Below, piece by piece: positions 1 through 10,256 of a stretch of 64,000 nt of DNA. Location of the stretch: NCBI GenBank assembly GCA_019671135.1, contig JAHRHY010000006.1, positions 2,108,001-2,172,000 on the forward strand, written 5' to 3'. This DNA comes from Linnemannia hyalina (taxonomy: Eukaryota; Mortierellomycota; Mortierellomycetes; Mortierellales; Mortierellaceae). The notes under the pieces were generated by a model. The model was not told the origin of the DNA and ran no database searches. It saw nothing but the letters and a program-made list of their open reading frames with translations. Both the position numbers and the translations under genes were made by a program. Position 1 is the stretch's first letter, and each line of letters opens with the position of its first letter.

Positions 1-2048
1 GTATGGTCGCCGATCAGGGACACAAAAAAGCTCAGTTCAACGTCGGTGTCATGTACGATCAAGGCAAAGGCATTCCCCAGGACTCTGCCAAAGCGATGGA
101 GTGGTACAGTATGGCCGCCGATCAGGGACACGCAAAAGCTCAGTACAACATCGGTGTCATGTACGATAAAGGCAAAGGCGTTTCCCAGGACTATACCAAA
201 GCGATGGAATGGTACCGTATGGCCGCCGATCAAGGTCACGCAGACGCTCAGTACAACATCGGTGTCATGTTCAACATAGGCAATGGCATTTCCCAGGACT
301 TTGCCAAAGCGGTGGAATGGTTCCGCATGGCCGCTGATCAAGGAGACGCAGACGCTCAATGCTTAATCGGCTTTATGCACAGCAAAGGCAAAGGCATTCC
401 CCAGGACTCTGCCAAAGCGATGGAATGGTACCGTATGGCCGCCGATCAGGGACACGCAAAAGCTCAGTTCAACGTCGGTGTCATGTACAACAATGGCAAA
501 GGCATTCCCCAGGACTATGCCAAAGCGATGGAATGGTACCGTATGGCCGCCGATCAAGGACAAGCAGACGCCCAGTACAGCACCGGCTTTATGTACAACA
601 ATGGCAAAGGCATTCCCCAGGACTCTGCCAAAGCGATGGAGTGGTACCGTATGGCCGCCGATCAAGGACACGCAAAAGCTCAGTTCAACGTCGGTGTCAT
701 GTACGATCAAGGCAAAGGCGTTTCCCAGGATTATGCCAAAGCGATGGAATGGTACCGTATGGCCGCCGATCAAGGACAAGCAGACGCCCAGTACAGCACC
801 GGCTTTATGTACAACAATGGCAATGGCGTTTCCCAGGACTCTGCCAAAGCGATGGAATGGTACCGTATGGCCGCCGATCAAGGACACGCAAAAGCTCAGT
901 ACAACATCGGTGTCATGTACGATAAAGGCAAAGGCGTTTCCCAGGACTTTGCCAAAGCGGTGGAATGGTTCCGCATGGCCGCTGATCAAGGAGACGCAGA
1001 CGCTCAATGCTCAAGCGGCTTTATGCACAGCAAAGGCAAAGGCATTCCCCAGGACTCTGCCAAAGCGATGGAGTGGTACAGTATGGCCGCCGATCAGGGA
1101 CACGCAAAAGCTCAGTACAACATCGGTGTCATGTACGATCAAGGCAAAGGCGTTTCCCGGGACTATGCCAAAGCGATGGAATGGTACCGTATGGCCGCCG
1201 ATCAAGGACAAGCAGACGCCCAGTACAGCACCGGCTTTATGTACAACAATGGCAAAGGCATTCCCCAGGACTCTGCCAAAGCGATGGAGTGGTACCGTAT
1301 GGCCGCCGATCAGGGACACGCAAAAGCTCAGTACAACATCGGTGTCATGTACGATAAAGGCAAAGGCGTTTCCCAGGACTTTGCCAAAGCGATGGAATGG
1401 TACCGTATGGCCGCCAATCAAGGTCACGCAGACGCTCAGTACAACATCGGTGCCATGTTCAACATAGGCAATGGCGTTCCCCAGGACTTTGCCAAAGCGA
1501 TGGAGTGGTTCCGCATGGCCGCTGATCAAGGAGACGCAGACGCTCAATGCTCAATCGGCTTTATGCACAGCAAAGGCAAAGGCATTCCCCAGGACTCTGC
1601 CAAAGCGATGGAGTGGTACCGTATGGCCGCTGATCAGGGACACGCAAAAGCTCAGTTCAACGTCGGTGTCATGTACGATAAAGGCAAAGGCGTTTCCCAG
1701 GACTATACCAAAGCGATGGAATGGTACCGTATGGTCGCCGATCAAGGACACGCAGACGCTCAGTACAACATCGGTGTCATGTTCAACATAGGCTATGGCG
1801 TTCCCCAGGACTTTGCCAAAGCGATGGAGTGGTTCCGCATGGCCGCCGATCAAGGAGACGCAGACGCCCAGTACAAAATCGGCATCATGTATACCAACAG
1901 CCAAGGTGTGACCAGGAACGACTCGGATGCCAGAAAGTGGTTCCAAAAGGCGGCTGACCAGGGGAAACCGGATGCGCAAGAATGGTTGAAGGAGCTGTCC
2001 ACCAGTGAATCTGATGAGCAGATAGTCGCCGAAACGAGGGGTTTCTGA
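1..2048 (+). CDS. Sel1-repeat protein, 3' part (5' end outside window)
   Basis: The reading frame is open from the left edge to TGA at 2046-2048, so the N-terminus is missing. The visible ~680 residues are about 18 consecutive Sel1-like repeats of 36 residues. Each unit follows a pattern like HAKAQYNIGVMY-GKG-PQD-AKAMEW-RMAADQG, and the DNA period is 108 bp. The last full unit is diverged (SQGVTRNDSDARKWFQKAADQG type) and is followed by a short tail ending in RGF, the same ending style as the other Sel1 genes in this window. Sel1 repeats are TPR-like alpha-alpha hairpins that form scaffolding superhelices. The partner is unknown. Units are nearly identical at the DNA level, with higher-order groupings (see findings). 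Because the period is a multiple of three, other frames and the antisense strand also stay open; these are shadows. Family assignment is certain; the role is not known. Confidence 0.93.
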   Translation, partial: MVADQGHKKAQFNVGVMYDQGKGIPQDSAKAMEWYSMAADQGHAKAQYNIGVMYDKGKGVSQDYTKAMEWYRMAADQGHADAQYNIGVMFNIGNGISQDFAKAVEWFRMAADQGDADAQCLIGFMHSKGKGIPQDSAKAMEWYRMAADQGHAKAQFNVGVMYNNGKGIPQDYAKAMEWYRMAADQGQADAQYSTGFMYNNGKGIPQDSAKAMEWYRMAADQGHAKAQFNVGVMYDQGKGVSQDYAKAMEWYRMAADQGQADAQYSTGFMYNNGNGVSQDSAKAMEWYRMAADQGHAKAQYNIGVMYDKGKGVSQDFAKAVEWFRMAADQGDADAQCSSGFMHSKGKGIPQDSAKAMEWYSMAADQGHAKAQYNIGVMYDQGKGVSRDYAKAMEWYRMAADQGQADAQYSTGFMYNNGKGIPQDSAKAMEWYRMAADQGHAKAQYNIGVMYDKGKGVSQDFAKAMEWYRMAANQGHADAQYNIGAMFNIGNGVPQDFAKAMEWFRMAADQGDADAQCSIGFMHSKGKGIPQDSAKAMEWYRMAADQGHAKAQFNVGVMYDKGKGVSQDYTKAMEWYRMVADQGHADAQYNIGVMFNIGYGVPQDFAKAMEWFRMAADQGDADAQYKIGIMYTNSQGVTRNDSDARKWFQKAADQGKPDAQEWLKELSTSESDEQIVAETRGF

Positions 2049-2100
2049 GCAGGCTTTTCAAGTGAAGAACGAAAGGTGTCGAGTTTGATAAAAATATAAT

Positions 2101-2200
2101 CTCACCCAGTGATCAAATCAAACGCTACAGATGTAACGTGAATATTTCTTTCGCACTTGCCACAGGTCCACTTTTTGTTGGTAAAGCACTCGCCCAATTT
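2101..2200 (+). repeat. Sel1-gene leader block, copy 1
   Basis: This is a block of roughly 100 bp with the landmarks ATCAAATCAAACGCTACAG, CACTTGCCAC-GG and GCACTCGCC. By eye it recurs at 33380-33494 (+), 48689-48805 (-) and, more diverged, 51565-51681 (-). The last copy lies between two head-to-tail Sel1 genes, just upstream of a Sel1 start codon. The block therefore looks like intergenic or promoter DNA of a tandem Sel1 array. Here it follows a Sel1 stop codon and precedes only a decayed gene start. Confidence 0.7.
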
Positions 2201-2321
2201 CTTTTCCTTTTTTCCTGCAGTCTTTACTTGCCACCACCCTCGCCCCTGTCGTCTTTGTACTCGACCCAACACACTTCTTTCTTTGACCAACATTTTACAC
2301 CCAAGACACAGTTAACTTGCA

Positions 2322-2460
2322 ATGTCAGTTGCTTCTCCCAACACTAAGGGCATTCGCCCCATCAACATCAACAACCCCATATGGCCGTAAGAAATGACCA
2401 TCTTATGTTGATAGGGCCGTTCACCCTTGCAGAATGGAAGCATGCTTCTTTTTATTTGTC
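2322..2460 (+). pseudogene. Decayed start of a Sel1-family gene
   Basis: An ATG at 2322 opens a peptide (MSVASPNTKGIRPININNP) that closely resembles the first residues of the intact Sel1 genes starting at 30283 and 51445 (MSFTPPNTQGIRSININNP). It sits at the expected distance downstream of the leader block. After about 20 codons the similarity becomes patchy and the expected VDIYTDRITKEK segment is not readable. I read this as the remnant of a tandem Sel1 gene that lost its body. A short functional peptide cannot be excluded. Confidence 0.5.
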
Positions 2461-2488
2461 GAGGGCGACAAGGTCAACCTTATGCAGT

Positions 2489-5448
2489 TTACACGCGAGG
2501 ACGCTTTAAGATCCCACCATCCTCAGTATGAGACGAAGGCCGCCGTCCACTCTGCACAGAGCCACTTCTACCCAGCAACTGATGCCGCTCCTTCATCCAC
2601 ACAAACGACCGCTTCAAGATCCACCGGACCAAGATCGGGATACTGTCACACAACAACAGCACCTGTGTCAACTTGATGCTATCTACCACAAATACATCCT
2701 GCTGCTGTTGCTGTAGGTTGTGTTGCATGTACTGGTCCTGCTGTTGCTGTTGCTGCTGCATATACTGGAACTCTCCGCCGGTTTGGAATCCCATCATTGG
2801 CGAGGCGTGACCCATTCCTGTATCGAGTCGCACAGTAGGAGACGCTGTCACTGGGTCAATCACAATCTCGATCCTCATTGACGTTTCCGTGAACGGGTTG
2901 ATGAACGTGGCCAGGATTATGTTTGGAGGTTGTGGTGTCTGAATGATAATCGCCACCTCGGATGTCGTATCCACATTGTCGTTGCTGTCGTCGTTGTCTT
3001 CACCGTTTCCTGTGTGTGCTGCATTAAGTCGCTTCTTGATCTCCTCTGGTGATGATGTCTCCTTGAAACAGCTCTGGAACAGCGCGTTGAATACCATTTG
3101 CTGACGGAGGAGCTATAATGGTGCTTGGAAATAGTGTTGTTAACATATCGACCTTTGGTAATTTTAAAATCACGCATCAGAAGCAAGTTGGTTCCTGAAT
3201 AATCCAAAATAGGTTTACCTTTGTGCACATGTAGACTTGAGAGATATGGGTGAATGGGATCCTATGCAACAAACGCGCTTCGCATTTTGTCCTGTCAAAC
3301 GAAAACAGCTGGCGGACCGCATTGGGTCCTTGATCCAAAACAATCTCCCACTGCGTTTGTTCAATTGCTCGGTTCACCTATTGACAATTACGACACCATC
3401 AACATTAGTTCGTCGACTTTCAGTGCGGTGGATGACTACGCAACATTTTTCGCGTCACACGCCACGTAGACATACCAGCAGTTCCTGGAGTGAGAGATAG
3501 CCTTGATCCCGGTTCAGGCCCATAGTGTTGAATCCAGCCTGATTCGAAAGAGCCGCCAGTTGCTTGGCCAAATCCTCCGAAACGACGACAGGTGGGTGAA
3601 GAACCGCCACATAGGTCGCCTCAATTGTCGAGTCCGAGGTTGGTACAACCCACCTCAAAGGCTGTTGAAGAATCGTTGATGCGCCCACACTGCCTTGGTC
3701 GTTCATGATACTGCCATAGGAAAGACCGCTTAACGTCTGTGTCTCTTCCTCTGATAGCAAAAATCCTGCCCTATCTGCAGGCAGATATCCTGAGGCTGAC
3801 GCGGTCGACTCCTCCATTGTAATGCTGATCCTGTGGAAAGGGATCTTGACCTTCTCGTTGGCTCCTTGCTCAATCGCCGTTGCTAATGCACTCCATGATA
3901 CGTCCAATAGTTCTGACTTGGGGGCCCAGTATGCGACTGATGGTCCTGGAAGCACCGCGTGTGTCATTGGAATACCGTGTCCATGCTTGAATACCCTCTC
4001 GATATCATTATTCGTCAGCAGCCTAGTTGCCAGAAAAATCTAAGCGTTAGTGAAATGGTTCACCCAACGCAACAAAAGTACGAAAACCAGGCATAGGACA
4101 GATCATGCAAGGAGCGCTTACATTTCCCGCCTGAAAAGTTCCTTGAGGTCCAGATCCATGGCACGCATGTTGTGGAAAAAGTCGACAGGATACTTCTTTT
4201 GAAAGTTGTCCAGGACAGCAAGGGCCTTGAGGTTCTTTGAGAAAGCGTCAAAATTGCGACTGCAGTCGGGAAGATGCAACAGGTTTGCTGTGGCGGACCT
4301 GTCCTCTGTCTGCAGTAACTTTCCACACTTGCATCGAAGGTTGCTGGCCAACAGTCGATCGACCCTCTCGTCCTGATGAATCTCTGGGAAGAAAGAGACC
4401 TTGACCTTCAATATGGCTCCTGTGCTCTCCACTTCGATCTAATCATTCACATCCAAATGCTGTTGTCAACACTGTGTTCTTCTTATGATGCAGACATGGC
4501 TTCCACTATGCAAACAGATCCAATTCCTTACATCGACAACAATGACGATTCCGCCGATGGTCAGAATAGACACTGGAAGAGCACTATATGGCCGGGATCC
4601 TGTATCCAGATAGCACTCCAGTCTAACGGTAAAGTACAAAAACGATGCTGCTAGAATGAGTACTCAGCCAAAGTCGATAATCTGGACGAGTCTTTTCTTG
4701 TTGTGTAAACGAGCGTACCCAAGTCCAGTAGCCATTTCCTTGATACTGCCGAGCAAATGATCCTTCTTGATACCGCCATCCTGAGAAGCCGCCCGTAAGG
4801 TATTCTGACACTGTGTCATGCTCGCCTTCACTGATGATAAAGCCTCTTCCAACTGTGTCTCTTCCTACAATCAGAAATAAAAAAAAATAGCATCCCATAT
4901 TAATAACGTTCGATTTGATCCAGGAGGCCGCTACAGTAACGAAATACGCGATCCATGAAATATTCCAGTAAGGATAATGAAGAGCATACCTTCAAGAGAG
5001 TCGAATACTTCCTGAAGGCAGAAGTACTTGAAGCATCGCCGACACTAATAGACTGGTGCAACGGTCCCTGAGCAAACGATAGGCAGATGGCACGGATCGC
5101 GGCGATCTTTTCCTTGAAATCCTTTTGAAGCATGCCCACCTGCACAGGTCCCAGTGGATGCAATTCTAATCAACGGAGCAGAAGATGGTTGGTGAGTACT
5201 GGGTTCACATTGCCTGTTCTGTTGGCCTTTTCGTGTCCTTGTTCTTCCATCTTGCTTGTGCTTAGTAGTGGGATGCAAGGGGGGAGGAACGAACCATGGG
5301 AGAGACGATTGGGATGGGCTTGTCCGACAAGAGCGGTTGCAGCAGTTGTGTTGGTGGAGAGGTTCCATTGCTTGAGCGAGTCTTCGACGAGGGTGTGAAG
5401 ATCCCGGAGGTGTTCCTGGACGGTGGTGGCGTTTGATATGTTTGGCAT
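2489..5448 (-). CDS. MED1: Mediator complex subunit 1 (MED1)
   Basis: Mediator middle-module subunit that bridges transcription factors and RNA polymerase II in the nucleus. Hand-built model: complement(join(2489..3112, 3219..3377, 3476..4022, 4122..4438, 4532..4622, 4719..4864, 4990..5139, 5200..5448)), 760 residues, with all phases closing. Recognisable Med1 features run in order: an N-terminal helical region (QVGMLQ/VGMLQKDFKEK); GLECYLDTG followed by SILTIGGIVIVVDIEVES, the beta segment typical of the family; KVKVSFF; FSKNLKALAVLDNFQKKYPV; and the LLRQQMVFNALFQSC motif near the C-terminal third. The tail has poly-Gln and is poorly conserved. Exon 3 must use the donor at 4718 (GTACGC); reading on would hit an in-frame TGA. 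The start ATG at 5448 is the first in frame and gives the expected short helical N-terminus. The gene is divergent from the HMG-like gene at 5990, with a 541 bp shared upstream region. Confidence 0.88.
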
Positions 5449-5989
5449 TTGCCGATCAATTTGAGAAAAGGAACGAGGGGACGAAGGAACGAGGACAAAG
5501 ACAAGAGAGGGTGTGCGAGCACGCTGTGATTCTTAAACGCGAGTTTGAGTAGGTTCAAGGGACAACAGACAGAAGGCCATACGCAGTCACAGCAATGCAG
5601 GTCGCGTTCCTTGGACACGCTCTTTCACGTCCTCTGCTTACTTCTTCTTCGACTAGTGGGAGGAAAGGCCCTGGACGTCGAGAACGTCTTTCATCAATTG
5701 ACCACACAAAGATTACCTTAGAAAAAACAGTGGGTCTGTTCTCCCATTGACCCCAAACAAAGAGTCTCCTCGCTGCTCGACTGAAAAAAAGTATCCACGT
5801 CTGTTATGCATTTCTAGGAAAACGACTCTTTACAGAGAAGTGAAAGATAGTAAAATGAACAACAAAGTCTTCCACAGGCATTGTTGACGCCCTTATAAAA
5901 CATCGCTTCTTCTCGCTTCTCACATCTTCCTTCCCACTCTGACGACCTTTTCACATCCACCGTTTCTTCCGATCGTAAACACCAACTAC
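5449..5989. other. Divergent intergenic region between MED1 and the 5990 gene
   Basis: No convincing gene. It holds the promoters of both flanking divergent genes. A T/C-rich leader precedes the ATG at 5990. Confidence 0.6.
5893..5900 (+). promoter_or_regulatory. TATA-like element of the 5990 gene
   Basis: TTATAAAA lies about 90 bases upstream of the ATG at 5990, followed by a pyrimidine-rich leader. This spacing suits a fungal core promoter. It is a sequence match only. Confidence 0.45.
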
Positions 5990-8383
5990 ATGGACTTGTC
6001 CCGCATCTTCGACTCTATTCTTGACACGCAGCCGGACGCGACCATAGACCCATTCGAACAATACCTCGACCTCTCTTTCGCGACCCCGCTCACCCCTGTC
6101 ATCAACCCACCACCCTTCGACTTTGATCAATGGTGCCAATCTCAGCCTACTGCATACATACCATTGTCCGACACTCTTAACAAATCCACCGAAGGTGTCC
6201 AGCTATTGTTCCAAGACAAGCCCTGTCTGTCCGCCGTCTTTTCAAACCTCACGCTGACGGATTCTTACGGCATGATCATGCCATTGTCGCTGACCCAAGG
6301 TCTCCCACCTGTCCCTGTCGCTTCGCAGGCTCTCCAGCTGCCATCGACCCCCCAGCTGCTATCGGCGCCTTCATTTTCGTCGTATTCGATTTATGAAGAT
6401 GCTCTAGGTCTGACCTGGCCGACTTCTGATGTAACTTTTGAGGACTTTGACATGCAGGACCTGTCGTTCTTGGATGTGCCTTTCCTCCCCATTACTGCTG
6501 TCGCGACGACTTCAACTGCTCCCGCGCCTCTCCTCGACTTTCAGTCTCAGCCTAACCTGCTTTTCCTAGACACCAGCGACAGCTATACCGCCAACAACAG
6601 CAACAACAACATCATTGACGGTCTCGGTTATTCAATTGCTCCACCACCAGCAACAACAGTAACAACCACAGCAACATCAACCACACCTCCAAATATGCTT
6701 TCCTATCTCAACCCTTGTCCACAGGCACCGCCGCTGCCCCAGTCGGTTCCAGCTCCACCAAGCTCGAATAATTCCGTCAACCCCTTTCGGACAATGGCCA
6801 ATGCCAGCAACCTGTTTTTACCACGGATGGATACACCTCCCACTGTTCCTCATTTATCTGATACAGCGCCAGGAATCTTACCGCTGTTGTGGTCTACTTT
6901 CCCATCTGTTCAGCCCGTACCTCCTCCTTCTCAACCACTTCTGCCTCATCCAGTTCCGGCTATGGTTCTCCCATCTGAAGTCCCTCAGAGCACTCTTGTG
7001 CAAGACGCAATCATCTGTCAGAGTTACTCACCGACGGCGTTCGTGTTGAACGGCAGTATGATCGCCAAGAAGCTCGCGTCAAGAAGACAGTCCGTACCTA
7101 CCACTCTGCTCCGACGAACCTCTGCTCCCATCGGCTCAGTCAATGCAGTCCCTCGATCTTCCCCCTATGCCCGATCTCTGTATCTGCAAGAACCCAAGGA
7201 ACACCAAACCCCGGGTCTGAGTGATAGCGATGACGAGTATGGGTTCGAGGTCGGTAATGACGCGAAAGGAGGCGAGATTCTCAAGTTGAAAAAGACAGTA
7301 GAAACGAATGGGGCGACCAAATCAAACCGAAAATCAGGCCGCAAGCCAACGCTCAAGAGAATCACCGACTGTGCACACTACCGTCCTCGAAACGCCTTCT
7401 TCATGTTCCGTGGCTTCGTCTCCCACATCCACACCTACCTTCACGCCAAACAATTATCTGCCTCTTCTTCCTCAAAAGGTTCTTCCGCCTCCCCCTCCCC
7501 CTTCTCCTCCTGCTCCTCCTCGTCATCATGCTCAATGACACCAATTGCATCCAAGACAACACTAGCAGCGACACGCCTTGACCCTGACAATAGCCATAGG
7601 AACAGCAGCGGCAAAAGTGACAATGATAATTCAACCGTAACCCCTTCTTCGCCCAGATTCGATTTCCCTATGCGTTACTCCGACATACAACTACGCCAAC
7701 AACGACCCCACTTGTCTCTCCACCTCCCTCCAACTACCTCTATCCAATCCCAATACCCTTCTCCAACCGAGGTAACATCAACAACAACAACTACAACAAC
7801 AGCCATACTAACCCCTCACCCCAGCCGCCGCCGGACTCGTCAGGCACAAACAAAAGTCTCTGTCAGCTGTGGAAAGATCTGGTCCAGCCCCTGTCTCCCA
7901 ACCTGCTCCCCGCGCTCCATCGGCTGTGCCAACTGTCGAATGCGCTCCCTATTCCGTCAAGCCTCGGATTATCTCAAGTTACGCCAGACCGAGATCGAAC
8001 GTCTCATCGAGTTTCCCCCCCTCTCTCATGGCGGCCACGGGTCGAGCGAGGGGGAAGGTGGTGGGAGGGGAAGGATGTTGAGACTGGAGGATTCGTTTAA
8101 TTGGAGGGAGTTTGAACTGTTGTATCCGGAGAGCGATTTGTTCAAGTGGCATCGTGAGTACTATACCGATCATGGTAATGAGAATAGTGGTAGTGAGGGG
8201 GTGGTGTTGGATGTGGAGGAGATGAAAGTGATTTGGATGGAGAACGAGATGGCGTACGAGAAGGCGTTCTCGGAGGGGGCACGAAAACGCATTACGCAGG
8301 AGGGGTTGAAAGCGACTACGGGGGTTGCCTATAGTAGTTGTAGCAACAAGCGAACAACCGCAGCCATTACTCACAACGAATAA
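5990..8383 (+). CDS. Low-complexity nuclear protein with possible split HMG box
   Basis: An open frame of 797 codons. The first ~450 residues are Pro/Ser/Thr/Gln/Asn-rich with acidic patches, resembling an activation region. Around residues 455-485 lies KRITDCAHYRPRNAFFMFRG, which resembles helix 1 of a fungal HMG box (RPRNAFxLFR). A Ser/Thr-rich insert of ~130 residues follows, then KVSVSCGKIWSS, which could correspond to the helix 2 region (I-K-LGxxW). A candidate in-frame intron lies at about 7771-7843: donor GTAACA, a perfect TACTAAC branch point at about 7808, acceptor TCAG. Its removal would keep the frame and shorten the insert. The C-terminus has a charged helical stretch (LRQTEIERLIEF, FNWREFELLYPESDLFKW). 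HMG assignment is tentative; it could instead be an unrelated transcription-type protein. The coding frame itself is well supported by length and a TATA-like element upstream. Confidence 0.7.
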   Translation: MDLSRIFDSILDTQPDATIDPFEQYLDLSFATPLTPVINPPPFDFDQWCQSQPTAYIPLSDTLNKSTEGVQLLFQDKPCLSAVFSNLTLTDSYGMIMPLSLTQGLPPVPVASQALQLPSTPQLLSAPSFSSYSIYEDALGLTWPTSDVTFEDFDMQDLSFLDVPFLPITAVATTSTAPAPLLDFQSQPNLLFLDTSDSYTANNSNNNIIDGLGYSIAPPPATTVTTTATSTTPPNMLSYLNPCPQAPPLPQSVPAPPSSNNSVNPFRTMANASNLFLPRMDTPPTVPHLSDTAPGILPLLWSTFPSVQPVPPPSQPLLPHPVPAMVLPSEVPQSTLVQDAIICQSYSPTAFVLNGSMIAKKLASRRQSVPTTLLRRTSAPIGSVNAVPRSSPYARSLYLQEPKEHQTPGLSDSDDEYGFEVGNDAKGGEILKLKKTVETNGATKSNRKSGRKPTLKRITDCAHYRPRNAFFMFRGFVSHIHTYLHAKQLSASSSSKGSSASPSPFSSCSSSSSCSMTPIASKTTLAATRLDPDNSHRNSSGKSDNDNSTVTPSSPRFDFPMRYSDIQLRQQRPHLSLHLPPTTSIQSQYPSPTEVTSTTTTTTTAILTPHPSRRRTRQAQTKVSVSCGKIWSSPCLPTCSPRSIGCANCRMRSLFRQASDYLKLRQTEIERLIEFPPLSHGGHGSSEGEGGGRGRMLRLEDSFNWREFELLYPESDLFKWHREYYTDHGNENSGSEGVVLDVEEMKVIWMENEMAYEKAFSEGARKRITQEGLKATTGVAYSSCSNKRTTAAITHNE

Positions 8384-8476
8384 TACGTGATAGAATCTAT
8401 AGAGTGGTTGTTTATTCGTGCTTGAATGGTGGGATGGTGTGTGAGGCTAGATACAAAGACGGAGAAAGTGTGTGGA

Positions 8477-10126
8477 TTACATGTGGTGTTGGAGGACAGG
8501 GAGGGTGTGGACTCTGGACCATGCATTGTTCATGACCCCACGGTAGTTCCAGATAGGGAACTCTGGCTGTACATTTCCGCTCGAATCGTCTAATGACATC
8601 CCCACACATAAAAGAGAGGAAATAAAAAATATGTCAGAGACATACTGTGGTCGACATGGATCCAAAAAAATACATATAAACAGAACAAAATGGACAAAGA
8701 AAAAAAGACGCAGAGCTTACAAGCACGGGCGACGATCTCGGTAGACTTGTTCATCCGGGGCACGGTCTTTTCCCAGAGAGCCCAGGCCCAATACATGCCA
8801 CTCTTCTTGTCGGGCCTTTGCTCCATTTTGTCGACGGGTTCCCATGTATGCCCACCGTCCGTCGAAATCTCGACCCTGTATACTGCCCTTCCGCCTCCTG
8901 TTGTAGGTAATGCAAGTAGAGAGAGGTAATCAAGATGTAAATTAGCCAATAGCATTTCGTACACTCTTCACTCAAGATCATCTCCTTTTTTTCGTTTTGG
9001 GCGGGAAACGTTACCAGCGATGGCATATCCCTTGATGGTAACAGGCTTCGACGAAGCGACAACTTCCTTCTCGGTAGGGGTACAGATAACACACTGAATG
9101 TTCATCTCGGTCAGAGATGCAGCCGTGTCCCAGGACTGGTCGACGTTGTCGTGATTGACCCAGGGCGGCAAGATCTTGTAGTCCTGTCGCTGGAAGAACG
9201 ACATGGACTCCTGGGGTTGGATCAGAATCTGTTGGAGATATTTTACGGAGCGTGCCCCGATAAAGCCAGGGACAATGACTCGAAGAGGAAACCCGTGGTC
9301 GCGCGACAATGGCTTTCCATTCATCTCGTAAGCGAGAATGACATCCCCTGCAGGATCCCTATTAAAAGGTTTGAAATAAACAAACAATGTTGTTGGATAA
9401 TTGTGACACAAACAAGAGGCGAAATGAGAACAATGTGGGTAATTGTGAAGTGATTGTGCGTAAAAAAAAAACTTACATGGCTTTGCGGAGAGGGATGGAA
9501 GAACCATAGCAGACATCCTCATGGACATGGTCATCGGCCTCAAAGGAGACATGGAAATCCCGAATCATCTCATGCAACATATTCGACGAGACACCCGCAA
9601 CATCCTTCAAAACATCACAGAGTCGAGGACCGGACCAGACAGCAGTCGAGATGGTGCCTGCACCCCAAATGACACCCTTGACCTCCTTGACTGCCGCAAG
9701 ACCGTCACGTCTATTGCCGGCACACTGGAGCGACGCCGTGATGGTCGCCTTGGGCCACTTGGTCATGATGTCGTGCATCGAAAGTTGTTTCCATTCGACC
9801 GCGGGTGATTCGGCATTGAAATAATACTGAGGATTTTGCTTGACACCGATGTAGACCTTGTGGTCGTCAAGCGTGATATCGGGAATCGGACCGTGGTTGC
9901 GTTTGAAGAAGACGTCGGCGGGGGTGATCTGGCCCGAGTTGACGAGGAGGGGGAGCTGGGGTTCGGCGTTGAAGGGTGTGTGACAGTGGACGATGTAGTT
10001 GGAGAGAGGGCGGGTGGGTGTGGGTTCGTTGGAGTAATTGAGGTTGGATTCTTGGATGCGGTGTTTTTCTGGAGGGTGGATGGCTGAGGTGTGAGGGTTG
10101 TCGCTGTGGCTGTGTTGAAAGTCCAT
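8477..10126 (-). CDS. SUOX: Sulfite oxidase (molybdopterin enzyme)
   Basis: Oxidises sulfite to sulfate with a molybdenum cofactor. Model: complement(join(8477..8589, 8721..8897, 9015..9358, 9477..10126)), 427 residues, all introns GT-AG with closing phases. The Mo-binding domain comes first: LSNYIVHCHTPFNAEP, then SLQCAGNRR with the Mo-ligand Cys at residue 135, then VKGVIWGAGTISTAVWSG and FEADDHVHEDVCYGSSIP. It continues through LAYEMNGKPLSRDHGFPLR and VIVPGFIGARSVKYL. The dimerisation domain follows (AIAGGGRAVYRVEISTDGG, YWAWALWE, QPEFPIWNYRGVMNNAW). There is no cytochrome b5 domain and the C-terminus (LQHHM) is not a peroxisomal SKL-type signal, so a cytosolic, plant-like minimal form is likely. 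The frame is open upstream of 10126, but ATG 10126 starts the conserved part, and the upstream stretch reads through a microsatellite and the promoter. The gene is divergent from a CBF1-like factor. Confidence 0.93.
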
Positions 10127-10150
10127 CTTTGGAGGAAGAAGAGTGGTTGC

Positions 10151-10180
<30 letters not shown>
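10151..10180. repeat. AGT trinucleotide microsatellite
   Basis: About ten tandem AGT units lie 25-55 bases upstream of the sulfite oxidase start, inside its probable 5' leader. Confidence 0.9.
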
Positions 10181-10181
<1 letters not shown>

Positions 10182-10248
10182 AGGAAGGAAGGAGGGGGAG
10201 GGAGAGAGTGTGTGTGGCTGCGGGGAAGAAAGGAATCAGGGCGTAGTC

Positions 10249-10256
10249 CTTTTATA
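10249..10256 (-). promoter_or_regulatory. TATA-like element of sulfite oxidase
   Basis: On the minus strand the sequence reads TATAAAAG, about 125 bases upstream of the ATG at 10126. Sequence match only. Confidence 0.45.

Noticed and set aside
2434..2716. Plus-strand frames over the MED1 3' end
   Set aside because: They overlap the C-terminal exon of MED1 in antisense and contain no recognisable domain.
4623..4718. Premature TGA in MED1 exon 3
   Set aside because: Using the donor GTACGC at 4718 ends the exon before the TGA and restores the GLECYLDTG motif across the splice.
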